64,000 nucleotides of DNA from Mucilaginibacter sp. UR6-1 (GTDB taxonomy: Bacteria; Bacteroidota; Bacteroidia; Sphingobacteriales; Sphingobacteriaceae), in NCBI RefSeq assembly GCF_020880975.1, contig NZ_JAJIWP010000004.1, positions 124,001 to 188,000 of the forward strand, read 5' to 3'. The notes beneath the pieces were generated by a model, which made no database searches, had not been told where the DNA came from, and worked only from the letters and a program-made list of their open reading frames with translations. Below, piece after piece: positions 52,614-61,873 of the stretch (its first letter is position 1; each line of letters begins with the position of its first letter). Position numbers and translations under genes: made by a program.

Positions 52614-53339
52614 TTAGCCTGCTATATTATGGTAAACGGCCTGTACGTCGTCGTCCTCCTCCAGCTTATCAACTATTTTCAGGGCTTCAACCGCCTGTTC
52701 TTCGGTCACGTCAACAGTGGTAACAGGTATACGCTCTAATTTGGCCGATTTTACTTCGATGCCCAACTCTTCAAGGGCTTTCTGCATCTTGCCAAAATCC
52801 TCAAAAGCGGTATGTATTACGGCAATATCTTTACCCTCTTCATCAGCCTCCACAAACAAATCTTCCAAACCGGCATCTATCAATTCAAACTCCAGTTCTT
52901 CAAGGTCGCGGTCGCCAGGCTCAAAGGTGAATACCGATTTACGGCTGAATACAAAATCAAGCGAACCTGTTTTACCCAGCGTGCCGCCAAATTTGGTAAA
53001 GTAACTGCGTACGTTAGCAACGGTACGGTTGGTATTGTCGGTAGCGGTTTCAACCAGTATGGCAATGCCGTGCGGGGCGTAACCCTCGTACACCAGCTCA
53101 TCATAATCCTTTTCATCACGGCTTGATGCGCGTTTAATGGCCGCTTCAACCCTATCCTTTGGCATGTTAACCGCTTTGGCATTTTGCACGGCGGTACGCA
53201 GGCGCGAGTTGGTTTCAACATTAGGGCCACCGGCCTTAACTGCCATCACTATCTCTTTACCCAAACGGGTAAACTGCACCGCCATTTTAGCCCAGCGCTT
53301 AAATTTTCTCTCTTTACGGAATTCAAATGCTCTTCCCAT
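52614..53339 (-). CDS. YebC/PmpR family protein
   Basis: A 241-residue three-domain protein. The N-terminal MGRAFEFRKERKFKRWAKMA is followed by GGPNVETNSRLRTAVQNAKAVNMPKDRVEAAIKR, YEGYAPHGIAILVE and a C-terminal acidic part (DDVQAVYHNIAG). Family members have been described as transcription regulators (PmpR) and, more recently, as translation factors that relieve stalling. The name YebC is used here without choosing between these roles. It is the first gene of the YebC-rsmI pair. Confidence 0.93.
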   Translation of the reverse strand: MGRAFEFRKERKFKRWAKMAVQFTRLGKEIVMAVKAGGPNVETNSRLRTAVQNAKAVNMPKDRVEAAIKRASSRDEKDYDELVYEGYAPHGIAILVETATDNTNRTVANVRSYFTKFGGTLGKTGSLDFVFSRKSVFTFEPGDRDLEELEFELIDAGLEDLFVEADEEGKDIAVIHTAFEDFGKMQKALEELGIEVKSAKLERIPVTTVDVTEEQAVEALKIVDKLEEDDDVQAVYHNIAG

Positions 53340-53418
53340 AGTGTATATAAAAGCCTGCTGTTATACAGGAGTTTTTTGCGTGCAAATATAGTTATTTATG
53401 TGGGTTTGTATATAACAA

Positions 53419-53448
53419 CAAAGCCCCGGGCGCGATGCCGGGGCTTTG
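53419..53448 (-). terminator. Terminator after the siderophore receptor gene
   Basis: A perfect 11-bp stem CAAAGCCCCGG/CCGGGGCTTTG with an eight-base loop; the minus-strand T-run after it is weak (TTGTTGTT). Confidence 0.7.
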
Positions 53449-53465
53449 CCAAAAATCGATCAAAA

Positions 53466-55847
53466 TTAGAAACGGTATGAAACAGAGAGGCGGTAGTTAC
53501 GCGGCGCCTCTGTTTGCCAGTAGTAGGCATTTAGCCAACTGTAGTATGAACCACTGTACAGGTATTTGTTAGCTACGTTAAACACGTTGCCGCTGATACG
53601 CATTTTGCTACCTTCCCAAAACAGGCCGGCATCAATCTTAAAGTAATCAGGCAGGCGTACGGTTGATGGGCTCCAGGTATCGGTAGCGCGATCAAGTAAA
53701 CCGGTAAAACCGGCAGATATACCCGAACCTTTTAACGGCCCGCTTTGCAGTTTATAGTTTAACCAGCCGTTGATAGTATGTTTTGAATAGCCCGGTACCA
53801 CATCGCCAACTTTTACTGAACCATCGGTAACATCGCCAACACTGGTTACCTTTGAATCGGTTAAGGCGTAGTTAGCGGTCAGGGTTAAGCCCGGCAGTAT
53901 CTCTCCACGTAAATCAAACTCGATACCTTTTGCACGGCGCTGACCCAACAACATGCTTTGAGGATTAGCCGGGGTGCTATTAGCCGTAGCGGTTGCCTCG
54001 TTATTTTTGGTGATCTGGTAAATAGCGAAGGTGGTATTCCACTGGCCGCCAAACCAATCGCGTTTAATACCAAATTCAATATTATTACCGGTGATAGGTT
54101 TTACACTACCTCCGTTAATCAGCCTTGCTGCCGCCTGTGGTGTAAAAGCCTGATCATATAAACCATAAAATGAGGTTTGCTTATCAACAGAAACGCTTAA
54201 ACCTAAACGGGGAGTTACTTTTTTAGAGCTGATAGGATCGCCACCAAATGAGCTTTGCTTAACGTAAGTATATCTACCGGCGATGGTAAGGCGGATCATA
54301 TTTTCCAAAAAGCCTAACTCATCCTGTGCATAAAAACCGGCATATTGCTGATCCTGTGTACCACCGGCATTTATAGCGCGGGCTTCAAGGCCAAGCGTAC
54401 GATCCCAAACCGGGTAGCCATTTGAGGGAGTACCATAGTTTGGATCGGTACTTATAAATGGATCTGCTTCGGTGTCAAGCGCGTGGCTTTGTCCCCAGTC
54501 GGCAAAGTATTTTTTAGTACCAACATCAATACCGCCCAATATACGATGACGAACGGCTCCTGTAGTTATATCACCTGTCAAAGTTCCGCGGGCCATGGTC
54601 ATTTCGCTTTTAGCATCCCATATACCTACACTGCGCACCACGGTATCGCCACGTACTGATGAAGGCCATAATGATGAGCCTTTTTGCTGGTAGTTAAAGT
54701 ATGACGCTTCGGCAGAGAACGTCCATTTATCGCTCAGTTTATGGTCCAGTTTCAAAAAGGCGCTATGATCATTGATATTGGTAAGCGGTAAACCGGGCTG
54801 ATATTGTGTAAAGCCAACAGGATATTTAGCATACTCGCTGCCAAACACATAATATGATCCTACGTCGCTCATACGGGCATTTTGATAGGTATATTCAAAT
54901 GTTAGCTTGGTATTGTCATCAAACTGGTATGATACCACCGGCGCTATGCTAAAGCGGTTATTCTCTTCAAACTCGCGGTGTGTACCTTTTTTCTGCCCGG
55001 CAACATTTAACCGGTACAGGAATTTACCGTCTTTGCTCAATTTGCCATCCAGATCAAGCGTAGCGCGGTACAAGCCGAAGCTGCCGCCGGTTAAGCTGAA
55101 CTCACCTTTGGTTTGACCGGTAGGCTTTTTGGTTACCACGTTGTACAAACCAGCCGGATCGCCGTTTGATACCATAAAACCTGCCGGGCCTTTTACAAAC
55201 TCAATATGGTCAACAAAGCTCATATCCTCAGTAAGCGGGCCCCAGTATGAATTTACTACGTTAAAACCATTACGGAAAGCCTGTATTTGCGAACCACGCA
55301 TAGTGATATTGGTATACAGATCGCCCCAGTGCTCTAAACGCACGGCACCGCTCACGTTACGGATCAAACCATCGCTCATGCTGATGATCTGCTGATCGCG
55401 AATGGCGGTATTTGATACGATCTGGATGTTTTGCGCAGCCTCAAGTACGGGTTCATTTAAACGTAATGATTGCGAAGGATTATCGATCTTGATCTTATTG
55501 TTTTTTTCTTTGATCTCTACCTCCTGCAACTGTGCGTTGTTAATGTCAAGTACAAAGTTTTCGGTGCTGTTTTCACCAGCCTTGATAACAATTTCTTTTT
55601 CCTGTTTACCAAGATTGATGGCGGATACCACAAGGGTATAAGTACCCGGCCTTAAACGGCCAATACGAAACTGACCTTTATCATTGGTCATGTTACCGTT
55701 GCTGTGGTCCTTAACACCAACAGACACATAAACTGCCGGACTCCCATCGCGGGTAGTTACCGTACCACTCACACTGCCAAATTGCTGCTGGGCAAATGCC
55801 TGCGCAAAGGCAAGTAAGATTGTAATTAGGGTAAAAAGTTTTTTCAT
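53466..55847 (-). CDS. TonB-dependent siderophore receptor
   Basis: A 793-residue outer-membrane receptor. Signal peptide to about residue 19, then a carboxypeptidase-regulatory-like domain (GSVSGTVTTRDGSPAVYVSVGV to about residue 100). The plug (IRDQQIISMSDGLIRNVSGA, ITMRGSQIQAFRNGFNV, FVKGPAGFMVSNGDPAGLYNVVTKKPTG) and the barrel follow, ending NYRLSVSYRF with a terminal Phe. The plug pattern is that of ferric-siderophore receptors of the FhuE/FpvA group. Two matching palindromes in the promoter region suggest metal-dependent repression. The ligand is unknown. Confidence 0.92.
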   Translation of the reverse strand: MKKLFTLITILLAFAQAFAQQQFGSVSGTVTTRDGSPAVYVSVGVKDHSNGNMTNDKGQFRIGRLRPGTYTLVVSAINLGKQEKEIVIKAGENSTENFVLDINNAQLQEVEIKEKNNKIKIDNPSQSLRLNEPVLEAAQNIQIVSNTAIRDQQIISMSDGLIRNVSGAVRLEHWGDLYTNITMRGSQIQAFRNGFNVVNSYWGPLTEDMSFVDHIEFVKGPAGFMVSNGDPAGLYNVVTKKPTGQTKGEFSLTGGSFGLYRATLDLDGKLSKDGKFLYRLNVAGQKKGTHREFEENNRFSIAPVVSYQFDDNTKLTFEYTYQNARMSDVGSYYVFGSEYAKYPVGFTQYQPGLPLTNINDHSAFLKLDHKLSDKWTFSAEASYFNYQQKGSSLWPSSVRGDTVVRSVGIWDAKSEMTMARGTLTGDITTGAVRHRILGGIDVGTKKYFADWGQSHALDTEADPFISTDPNYGTPSNGYPVWDRTLGLEARAINAGGTQDQQYAGFYAQDELGFLENMIRLTIAGRYTYVKQSSFGGDPISSKKVTPRLGLSVSVDKQTSFYGLYDQAFTPQAAARLINGGSVKPITGNNIEFGIKRDWFGGQWNTTFAIYQITKNNEATATANSTPANPQSMLLGQRRAKGIEFDLRGEILPGLTLTANYALTDSKVTSVGDVTDGSVKVGDVVPGYSKHTINGWLNYKLQSGPLKGSGISAGFTGLLDRATDTWSPSTVRLPDYFKIDAGLFWEGSKMRISGNVFNVANKYLYSGSYYSWLNAYYWQTEAPRNYRLSVSYRF

Positions 55848-55851
55848 TTTT

Positions 55852-55870
55852 ATTTGGAATGAGTCTAAAT
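55852..55870. promoter_or_regulatory. Palindromic operator, promoter-proximal copy
   Basis: ATTTGGA-ATGAG-TCTAAAT, a 7-5-7 palindrome with one mismatch to the perfect copy at 55913. It would overlap the transcription start of the siderophore receptor and ends 4 bases upstream of the start codon. Confidence 0.65.
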
Positions 55871-55876
55871 CAGCCG

Positions 55877-55907
55877 CAAAGAAAAGTAAATATCATCAGA
55901 CTGTCAA
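55877..55907 (-). promoter_or_regulatory. Candidate promoter of the siderophore receptor
   Basis: On the minus strand TTG (55905-55907) and TTTCTTTG (55877-55884) are 20 bases apart, one mismatch from TTG...TAnnTTTG. It lies exactly between the two operator palindromes. Confidence 0.55.
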
Positions 55908-55912
55908 TATCT

Positions 55913-55931
55913 ATTTAGAAATAATCTAAAT
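55913..55931. promoter_or_regulatory. Palindromic operator, upstream copy
   Basis: ATTTAGA-AATAA-TCTAAAT, a perfect 7-5-7 palindrome directly upstream of the -33 element. Centre-to-centre distance to the other copy is 61 bases. An iron-responsive regulator (Fur or DtxR type) is the natural candidate (inference). Confidence 0.7.
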
Positions 55932-56021
55932 AAACGCACTTCAAATTATCAAAATCTGAGTATTTATATTAAACCTTATGATAATCAGCCTGTCATAAAC
56001 GTTAATGTATCATCAAAGCCT

Positions 56022-57917
56022 ATGAAAAAACTGATGAAGCACGTATCCGCCGGGATATTGCCTATAATAGGCATCCTGGTGCTAACGGCCTTTTTTGCTG
56101 CAAAGGATGCATACACCGTCAAGTTTCCGTTTGCAAGTGCCGGGCTCAGCAAACAGCAGGCTGCCGCGCATTTATTAAGCAGGTTTAGTTATGGCGCTAC
56201 CCCCGGGCAGATTGACGAGGTGGCTAACGAAGGCCTCGAAAAATGGTTTACCGCACAACTTAACGCTTCCTTGCCTGATGACTCTTTAAACCAAACGCTT
56301 AAAGCTTACAATGCCCTGGAGTTAAGCAATGCTGAGGTAGTTAAGCAATATCCAAAAAACGGGCAGTTGATACGGATGGCTGTTAAAGATGGTGCCGTTA
56401 ACAAGGACTCCGTAAAAACGGACCGCAAAAAATACCAGGCAGCGATTGACGAGTATATGAAAAAGAACGGCCTGAAGCCCGAACGGGAGCTTTTCAGGGA
56501 GTTTATCAATCAAAAGATATTGCGAGCCGCCTACAGCAGCAACCAGTTACAGGAGGTAATGACCTCGTTTTGGTTCAACCACTTTAACGTATCCATAAAC
56601 AAAGGCAACTGCGCACAATTTATACCGGCTTACGAGCGTGATGTGATAAGGCCGAACGCGCTGGGCAAATTTAGTACCCTTTTATTAGCTACCGCAAAAG
56701 CACCGGCCATGCTTTATTACCTCGATAATTTTAGCAGTGTGGGCGAAAAGGCAAGCGGCATGACTAACCAGCGCCCAAAGCGCATGAGCAGCGATACTGC
56801 GATGATGATGGCTCCGCCAAAAAAGAAAAATACCCGCGGCCTGAACGAGAACTATGCCCGCGAAGTTATGGAACTACATACGCTGGGTGTTGATGGCGGT
56901 TACACACAACACGATGTTACCGAAGCGGCACGTGTACTTACCGGATGGACGATCTACCCCCTGGGGCAATATGCCGATCAGGCTAAAAAAGGCGTTACCG
57001 GTTTAAGTGCGGAACAATTACAAAAACGCGGCTACGTACACGATGGCGATTTTTTATTTGCCGCCAACCGGCATGATGGCGGTACAAAAACAGTGTTAGG
57101 CAAGCAATTTAAACCTAATGGCTACCAGGAAGGTGTTGAACTGCTTAACATGCTGGCCCATCATCCGTCAACCGCAAAATTTATTTCGCGCAAGCTGGCC
57201 ATACGTTTTGTAAGCGATGCCCCGCCGCAAACATTGATCGATAAAATGGCCAAAACCTTTTTGAGTACCGATGGCGATATTAAACAAGTATTGATAACCA
57301 TGGTTAACTCACGTGAGTTTTGGGACAAGGATGCCGTACGCGAAAAAACAAAGTCGCCGTTTGAACTGGCCATAGGCGCTGTGCGCGGGCTTGATGCCAC
57401 AATAACCCAACCGTACCAGTTATATAACTGGATAAATAAAATGGGCGAAAAGGTATACTATTACCAGGCACCAACCGGCTTCCCTGATAAGGGGCAGTTT
57501 TGGATTAACACCGGTTCGCTGCTTAGCCGTATGAATTTTGGGCTGGCTTTAACATCAGGCCGTATACCCGGCGTAAAGGTAAACCTTAAAGCGTTGAACA
57601 ACAACCACGAGCCCGAAAGCACCAAAGCCGCGCTGGCTATTTACTGTAAGCTGATATTGCCCGGGCGCGACCCGGCAGCAACCATAAAACGGCTCACGCC
57701 ATTACTTAACGACCCCGAACTTGTTGAAAAAGTAAACAACGCTTCTGCTAAAGTAGCACCTAAGGCAACCGACGCGCTTACCGGTGCCGACAGCACCATA
57801 CGCCGTGAAACTAAAAAACAAAACGGGGAGGCTATGCAGGCAGGCAATGGCAACAGCGCCATGCTGGCACAGGTTGCAGGTATAATTATAGGTTCGCCGG
57901 AATACCAAAGGCGATAA
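56022..57917 (+). CDS. DUF1800 family protein
   Basis: A 631-residue protein with an N-terminal hydrophobic segment (about residues 10-27). DUF1800 marks are AAAHLLSRFSYGATPGQIDEVA near residue 45, MTSFWFNHFNVSINKG near residue 185, LNENYAREVMELHTLGVDGGYTQHDVTEAARVLTGW near residue 280, and RHDGGTKTVLGKQF. The function of this family is not settled; it is almost always paired with a DUF1501 gene, as here, with 18 bases between. The pair is probably exported and co-translated. Confidence 0.9.
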   Translation: MKKLMKHVSAGILPIIGILVLTAFFAAKDAYTVKFPFASAGLSKQQAAAHLLSRFSYGATPGQIDEVANEGLEKWFTAQLNASLPDDSLNQTLKAYNALELSNAEVVKQYPKNGQLIRMAVKDGAVNKDSVKTDRKKYQAAIDEYMKKNGLKPERELFREFINQKILRAAYSSNQLQEVMTSFWFNHFNVSINKGNCAQFIPAYERDVIRPNALGKFSTLLLATAKAPAMLYYLDNFSSVGEKASGMTNQRPKRMSSDTAMMMAPPKKKNTRGLNENYAREVMELHTLGVDGGYTQHDVTEAARVLTGWTIYPLGQYADQAKKGVTGLSAEQLQKRGYVHDGDFLFAANRHDGGTKTVLGKQFKPNGYQEGVELLNMLAHHPSTAKFISRKLAIRFVSDAPPQTLIDKMAKTFLSTDGDIKQVLITMVNSREFWDKDAVREKTKSPFELAIGAVRGLDATITQPYQLYNWINKMGEKVYYYQAPTGFPDKGQFWINTGSLLSRMNFGLALTSGRIPGVKVNLKALNNNHEPESTKAALAIYCKLILPGRDPAATIKRLTPLLNDPELVEKVNNASAKVAPKATDALTGADSTIRRETKKQNGEAMQAGNGNSAMLAQVAGIIIGSPEYQRR

Positions 57918-57935
57918 TTTTTGGGAGGAATAAAA

Positions 57936-59207
57936 ATGCTTACACGCAGAGGATTTTTAAAAGCAGGCGGACTATCGCTTTTTGGTGTTGGCCTGATGGG
58001 CGGCATACCGGCATTTATTGCCGAAGCGGCGGCCGGTGAAAAGCAATCGCCACTATATAAAAATAAGAAAACGCTGGTGTGCATTTTTCAGCGCGGGGCG
58101 ATGGACGGGCTGATGGCTGTTACCCCGTTTACCGATGAGTATCTGAAAAAGGCCAGACCTAACCTGTTCATGTCGGCAGCCCGAAGCGTCGGTAACGGCT
58201 CGCTGATTGATCTTGACGGCCACTTTGGCCTGCACCCGGCCATGAAGAGTTTTGAACGTGCCTTTCTGGATAAGCAATTAGCCATAGTACATGGCATAGG
58301 TTCGCCCAATACCACCCGTTCGCATTTTGACGCGCAGGATTATATGGAATCAGGCACGCCGTTCAGCAAAAGCACATCAAGCGGCTGGTTAAACCGTGCC
58401 GCGGGCTTGCTGGGGCATGATGCAGCTACGCCTTTTACCGCCGTGAGCCTTACTTCGGCCATGCCACGCTCGTTTTATGGGGATAATCCGGCCTTAGCCA
58501 TCAGTAGCCTACAGGATTTTGCCATACAGATGCGCGGCAACCCCGCCGGAGCAAACCTGGCTGCGAAAAGTTTTGAGGATCTGTACGATCAAACCGCATC
58601 GGGCTTGCTGCAACAAACCGGACGCGAAAGTTTTGAAGCGGTGAAAATGCTTCAAAAAACAGATGTGCGCAATTACAAACCGGCCAATGGGGTGGCTTAT
58701 CCTAATTCAGCATTAGGTAATTCGCTTAAACAAATCGCGCAGCTAATAAAAATGAATGTAGGCTTGGAAATAGCCTTTGCCGAATCAAATGGTTGGGACA
58801 CGCATTTTAACCAAGGCACAGCCAACGGCATTTTTGCCCGTAATGTTACCGACCTGAGCGAAAGTATTATGGCATTTTGGAATGATTTGGCCGCCTTGCA
58901 GGACGATGTGCTGGTGATGAGCATGACCGAGTTTGGCCGCACCGTACACGAGAATGGCACAGGTGGCACCGATCATGGCCGTGCATCATGCAACTTTATT
59001 TTAGGCAACGATGTTGCCGGCGGCAAGGTACACGGTAAAGTAGATACGCTCGCAGTTGAGAACCTGGAAGATGGCCGCGACCTCGCCGTTACAACCGACT
59101 TCCGCAGCGTATTCAGCGAAGTAGCCGATAAGCATCTGCTGCTAAAAAATGATAGGATACTTTTCCCTGACTGGAAAGGCAGCCGCATTGGGGTGATGAA
59201 TGCGTAA
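57936..59207 (+). CDS. DUF1501 family protein with Tat-type signal
   Basis: A 423-residue protein starting at ATG 57936, chosen because a strong purine-rich ribosome binding site (GGGAGG, 57923-57928) precedes it by 7 bases, an unusual thing in this phylum. The N-terminus MLTRRGFLKAGGLSLFGVGLMGG is a twin-arginine signal. Then come LVCIFQRGAMDGLMAVTPF, IDLDGHFGLHPAMKSF and the C-terminal MTEFGRTVHENGTGGTDHGRA. DUF1501 belongs to the alkaline-phosphatase/sulfatase-like fold by pattern (the DxH and GTDHG parts), but no activity is proved. Partner of the DUF1800 gene upstream. Confidence 0.9.
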   Translation: MLTRRGFLKAGGLSLFGVGLMGGIPAFIAEAAAGEKQSPLYKNKKTLVCIFQRGAMDGLMAVTPFTDEYLKKARPNLFMSAARSVGNGSLIDLDGHFGLHPAMKSFERAFLDKQLAIVHGIGSPNTTRSHFDAQDYMESGTPFSKSTSSGWLNRAAGLLGHDAATPFTAVSLTSAMPRSFYGDNPALAISSLQDFAIQMRGNPAGANLAAKSFEDLYDQTASGLLQQTGRESFEAVKMLQKTDVRNYKPANGVAYPNSALGNSLKQIAQLIKMNVGLEIAFAESNGWDTHFNQGTANGIFARNVTDLSESIMAFWNDLAALQDDVLVMSMTEFGRTVHENGTGGTDHGRASCNFILGNDVAGGKVHGKVDTLAVENLEDGRDLAVTTDFRSVFSEVADKHLLLKNDRILFPDWKGSRIGVMNA

Positions 59208-59233
59208 CCGCCTTTCATCATCATGATAAAAAC

Positions 59234-60274
59234 TTACTTTTTTGCAAAACCCGCCGCTAATGTATTAAGCTGAGCCGGACTTAATGTTTTATTACCATTG
59301 CTGATCACAACACGGTATTTAAACGTCACCGATTCACCTTTTTTAAGCGTCAGGTTCTTTTCTGACTTGCCGTTGGTAAACACCTTTTCGCCAAGCGGGT
59401 TGGCTGAGAACAAACCGTAACCACGCGCATGCCAAAAGGTTGGGTAATTAATGTTTTTAGGATGATCAATTATACTTACACTTACCGAGTCGGCACCGAT
59501 CTTGCCGAACATTTTGCACCACACTGCGCGGGTGCTCCAGGCCGCATCACCGGTTTTGCCTTCACTGGTTAAATAATTGCCGGTAGGTAGCTTATCAGTG
59601 CCACCTTTTACAACGGTTTCAATTCCTTTATCGTCGGTAAATTTTTGGTCTTCGGTGGTGGGTATCTGTAATTCATGGGTAACGCGCAGGGCAAGCAAAC
59701 CATCCTTGGCATCCTTGAACCGGGCATCCTGTACAGCGGTCAATGTAGTAATCCGGTCTATCACCCGTTGATCGGCCATACCGCTAAATTCAAACGTAGT
59801 GGTTTCTTCAGCAATTACTTCTTTAGCCTGGTTAGTCCAGTTGGCATGGTAAACCAGTACACCTGTTTTGCCGCTTTGGGTTTTGATGATCTTATCGGTA
59901 CGTATCCAGCCGTATTGATTTTTTCGCGAAGCAGGTATAGCGTAGCTGTTGTTCCAGAAATCGAGCCCGTTCAAATTCTCAAAATTAAACCATAGCCCAA
60001 CATGATGCGGATGATCATTCGGGTCGCCTTCCCGCTTACTTAGCGGAAAACTACGGGTAACCACCAGTCCATCGGCTGTATGTAACGGGTAAAGCACCGG
60101 TTTTTCCAGCGTATCCGGATATAAAAAGCTGGTAAAAGGCTTACCGTTAATTTTAATATCAACCTTATTGCCGGTTGCCGCTTTTACAACGCTTACCTGC
60201 TGGTTCTGCGCCATAACCGTTACCGAAAAAAGCACCGCGCCAATACTTAGCGCTGCCGTTTTGATCGCTCCCAT
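59234..60274 (-). CDS. DUF6807 (PmoA-like) family exported protein
   Basis: About 346 residues from the start at 60274 (MGAIKTAALS), giving a signal peptide ending MAQ; an ATG at 60292 is the alternative. The body contains DHPHHVGLWFNFENLNGLDFWN, whose His-rich core (DPNDHPHHVGLWF) is characteristic of the family, and HAWN-like NYPTFWHARGYGLFSANPLG. Often annotated PmoA (methane oxygenase) by weak similarity; that function is not believable here. It is found with Gfo/Idh/MocA oxidoreductases in sugar-catabolic loci, as here, with the partner gene just upstream. Confidence 0.85.
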   Translation of the reverse strand: MGAIKTAALSIGAVLFSVTVMAQNQQVSVVKAATGNKVDIKINGKPFTSFLYPDTLEKPVLYPLHTADGLVVTRSFPLSKREGDPNDHPHHVGLWFNFENLNGLDFWNNSYAIPASRKNQYGWIRTDKIIKTQSGKTGVLVYHANWTNQAKEVIAEETTTFEFSGMADQRVIDRITTLTAVQDARFKDAKDGLLALRVTHELQIPTTEDQKFTDDKGIETVVKGGTDKLPTGNYLTSEGKTGDAAWSTRAVWCKMFGKIGADSVSVSIIDHPKNINYPTFWHARGYGLFSANPLGEKVFTNGKSEKNLTLKKGESVTFKYRVVISNGNKTLSPAQLNTLAAGFAKK

Positions 60275-60302
60275 AGTTTTCCGTGATGTCAAGATGTATT
60301 TG

Positions 60303-61658
60303 TTAAGATTTAAATACTTTGCCGTTAGCCATCACCTCCTGCTTAGCCTCATCAAACGTGGCTTTTGAGCCGGTATGTGCCGCAGCGGTGGTCATTATGT
60401 TGGCTATGGAGTGGCTGTAACCTGCCTCAACCGGGGCATTTGGCTGCTTGCGGCTGCGCACACACTCCATCCAGTTACGGATGTGGTTTGAGGTCAATAT
60501 GTCGCCGCCCGTATTGGCCGATGCAACTACCTTTTCGCTGCTTTTCAAATCCATATCGGGCAGCAAGTTGGCTTTCATGCCCATGGCAGCGGCCATTTTT
60601 TCGGTAAGGCCACCTTTAGGCGATATTTTGTTGGTAATGAGGTTAAGCTCGCCACCGTTAGAGTAATAGATCTCGGCCGGATTTTCGTCGCCATTGTGCA
60701 TTCGCGAGCCGAAGGTTACCTGGAAACCTTTCGATGCATCATCCAGCGGGCCATAATCAAACACCGCCATCAGCGTATCCCAATTGCTTCGGCCATCTTT
60801 CCACTGGTAAATACCACCGTTAGCCACCACGCTGCGCGGATGCTTTAAGCCGGTAAACCAGTGCACGGTATCAATCTGGTGGCTCATCCACTGCCCGGGC
60901 AGGCCTGATGAATATGGCCAGAACAGGCGATATTCCAGGTATTTACGCGGATCGAACGCCTCGTAAGGCCTGTTCATCAAAAAGCGCTTCCAATCGGTAT
61001 CAGTTTCATTTAGCTGGCTTAACAGTTCCGGGCGGCGCCAGCGGCCGGGCTGGTTCACATTCCAGGTAAGTTCAACCATCGTAATCGGCCCAAACTTACC
61101 CGAGCGGATAAACTCGTTGGCTGCATGGTAATTAGTACCGCTGCGGCGCTGCGATCCTATCTGTACTATCTTACCACTTTCCTTAACGGCTTTAAGGGCG
61201 GCACGGTTATCCTCCATAGTTTCGGCAAAGGGTTTTTCAACATACGCATCGCAACCGGCCTTTACGGCTTCAATGGTATGGCGGGCATGCTGAAAATCGG
61301 CCGTGCTGATAAATACCGCGTCAACCACTTTGGCATTATACATCTCCTCGTTATTACGGTAAGCCTTTACATCGTTCTGCATTTTTTGCTTCCAGATGGC
61401 GGCACCTTCATCACGGCGCTTGTTCCATATGTCTGACACGGCAACCACCTCAAAGTTAAGCTCCTTGTAATGGTTCATGAAAGCCGGGATATGCGAGCTT
61501 CGGTGCCTGTCGGCAAAGCCGACTACGCCAACCCGAACACGATCATTAGCGCCAATAATACGTTTATAGCTTTTGGCAGACCATGCCGTGTTGCTGAGTA
61601 ATATACCGGCACCGGCCACTGATGCCTGCCTGATAAAGGTACGACGAGATTTTTCCAT
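60303..61658 (-). CDS. Gfo/Idh/MocA family oxidoreductase, Tat-exported
   Basis: A 451-residue NAD(P)-dependent sugar-type dehydrogenase. The start carries a twin-arginine signal (KSRRTFIRQASVAGAG). The Rossmann motif VGVVGFADRHRSSHIPAF is a variant, with EKPFAETMEDNRAALKAVKESGKIVQIGSQRRSG further on, where Lys of EKP is the conserved catalytic residue. The C-terminal domain holds YRLFWPYSSGLPGQWMSHQIDTVHWFTG with the conserved His. Substrate unknown. Its gene is followed by the DUF6807 gene and is likely its operon leader. Confidence 0.9.
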   Translation of the reverse strand: MEKSRRTFIRQASVAGAGILLSNTAWSAKSYKRIIGANDRVRVGVVGFADRHRSSHIPAFMNHYKELNFEVVAVSDIWNKRRDEGAAIWKQKMQNDVKAYRNNEEMYNAKVVDAVFISTADFQHARHTIEAVKAGCDAYVEKPFAETMEDNRAALKAVKESGKIVQIGSQRRSGTNYHAANEFIRSGKFGPITMVELTWNVNQPGRWRRPELLSQLNETDTDWKRFLMNRPYEAFDPRKYLEYRLFWPYSSGLPGQWMSHQIDTVHWFTGLKHPRSVVANGGIYQWKDGRSNWDTLMAVFDYGPLDDASKGFQVTFGSRMHNGDENPAEIYYSNGGELNLITNKISPKGGLTEKMAAAMGMKANLLPDMDLKSSEKVVASANTGGDILTSNHIRNWMECVRSRKQPNAPVEAGYSHSIANIMTTAAAHTGSKATFDEAKQEVMANGKVFKS

Positions 61659-61873
61659 AGATTAGGACTAAGTATATAGATTAAATATTGGTTAAAAGCG
61701 CTAATAGATAGCGGCTATATTCAAATATCAGTTAAATTAATAAAAAAGCCACAACCGCTATAAAAATATTACAAGAGTGGTTAGTGACCTGCGGACTGAT
61801 ACCGATTGCCGTTTTTGGTTATTGTTAATTTTTAATTGCCAAAAATGTGAGTGGATTTGTGAGTAACCTCTGT

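Noticed and set aside
59234..60274. Methane monooxygenase subunit (PmoA label)
   Set aside because: The family label rests on weak similarity; the protein is exported, lacks membrane helices and sits with a sugar-type oxidoreductase.
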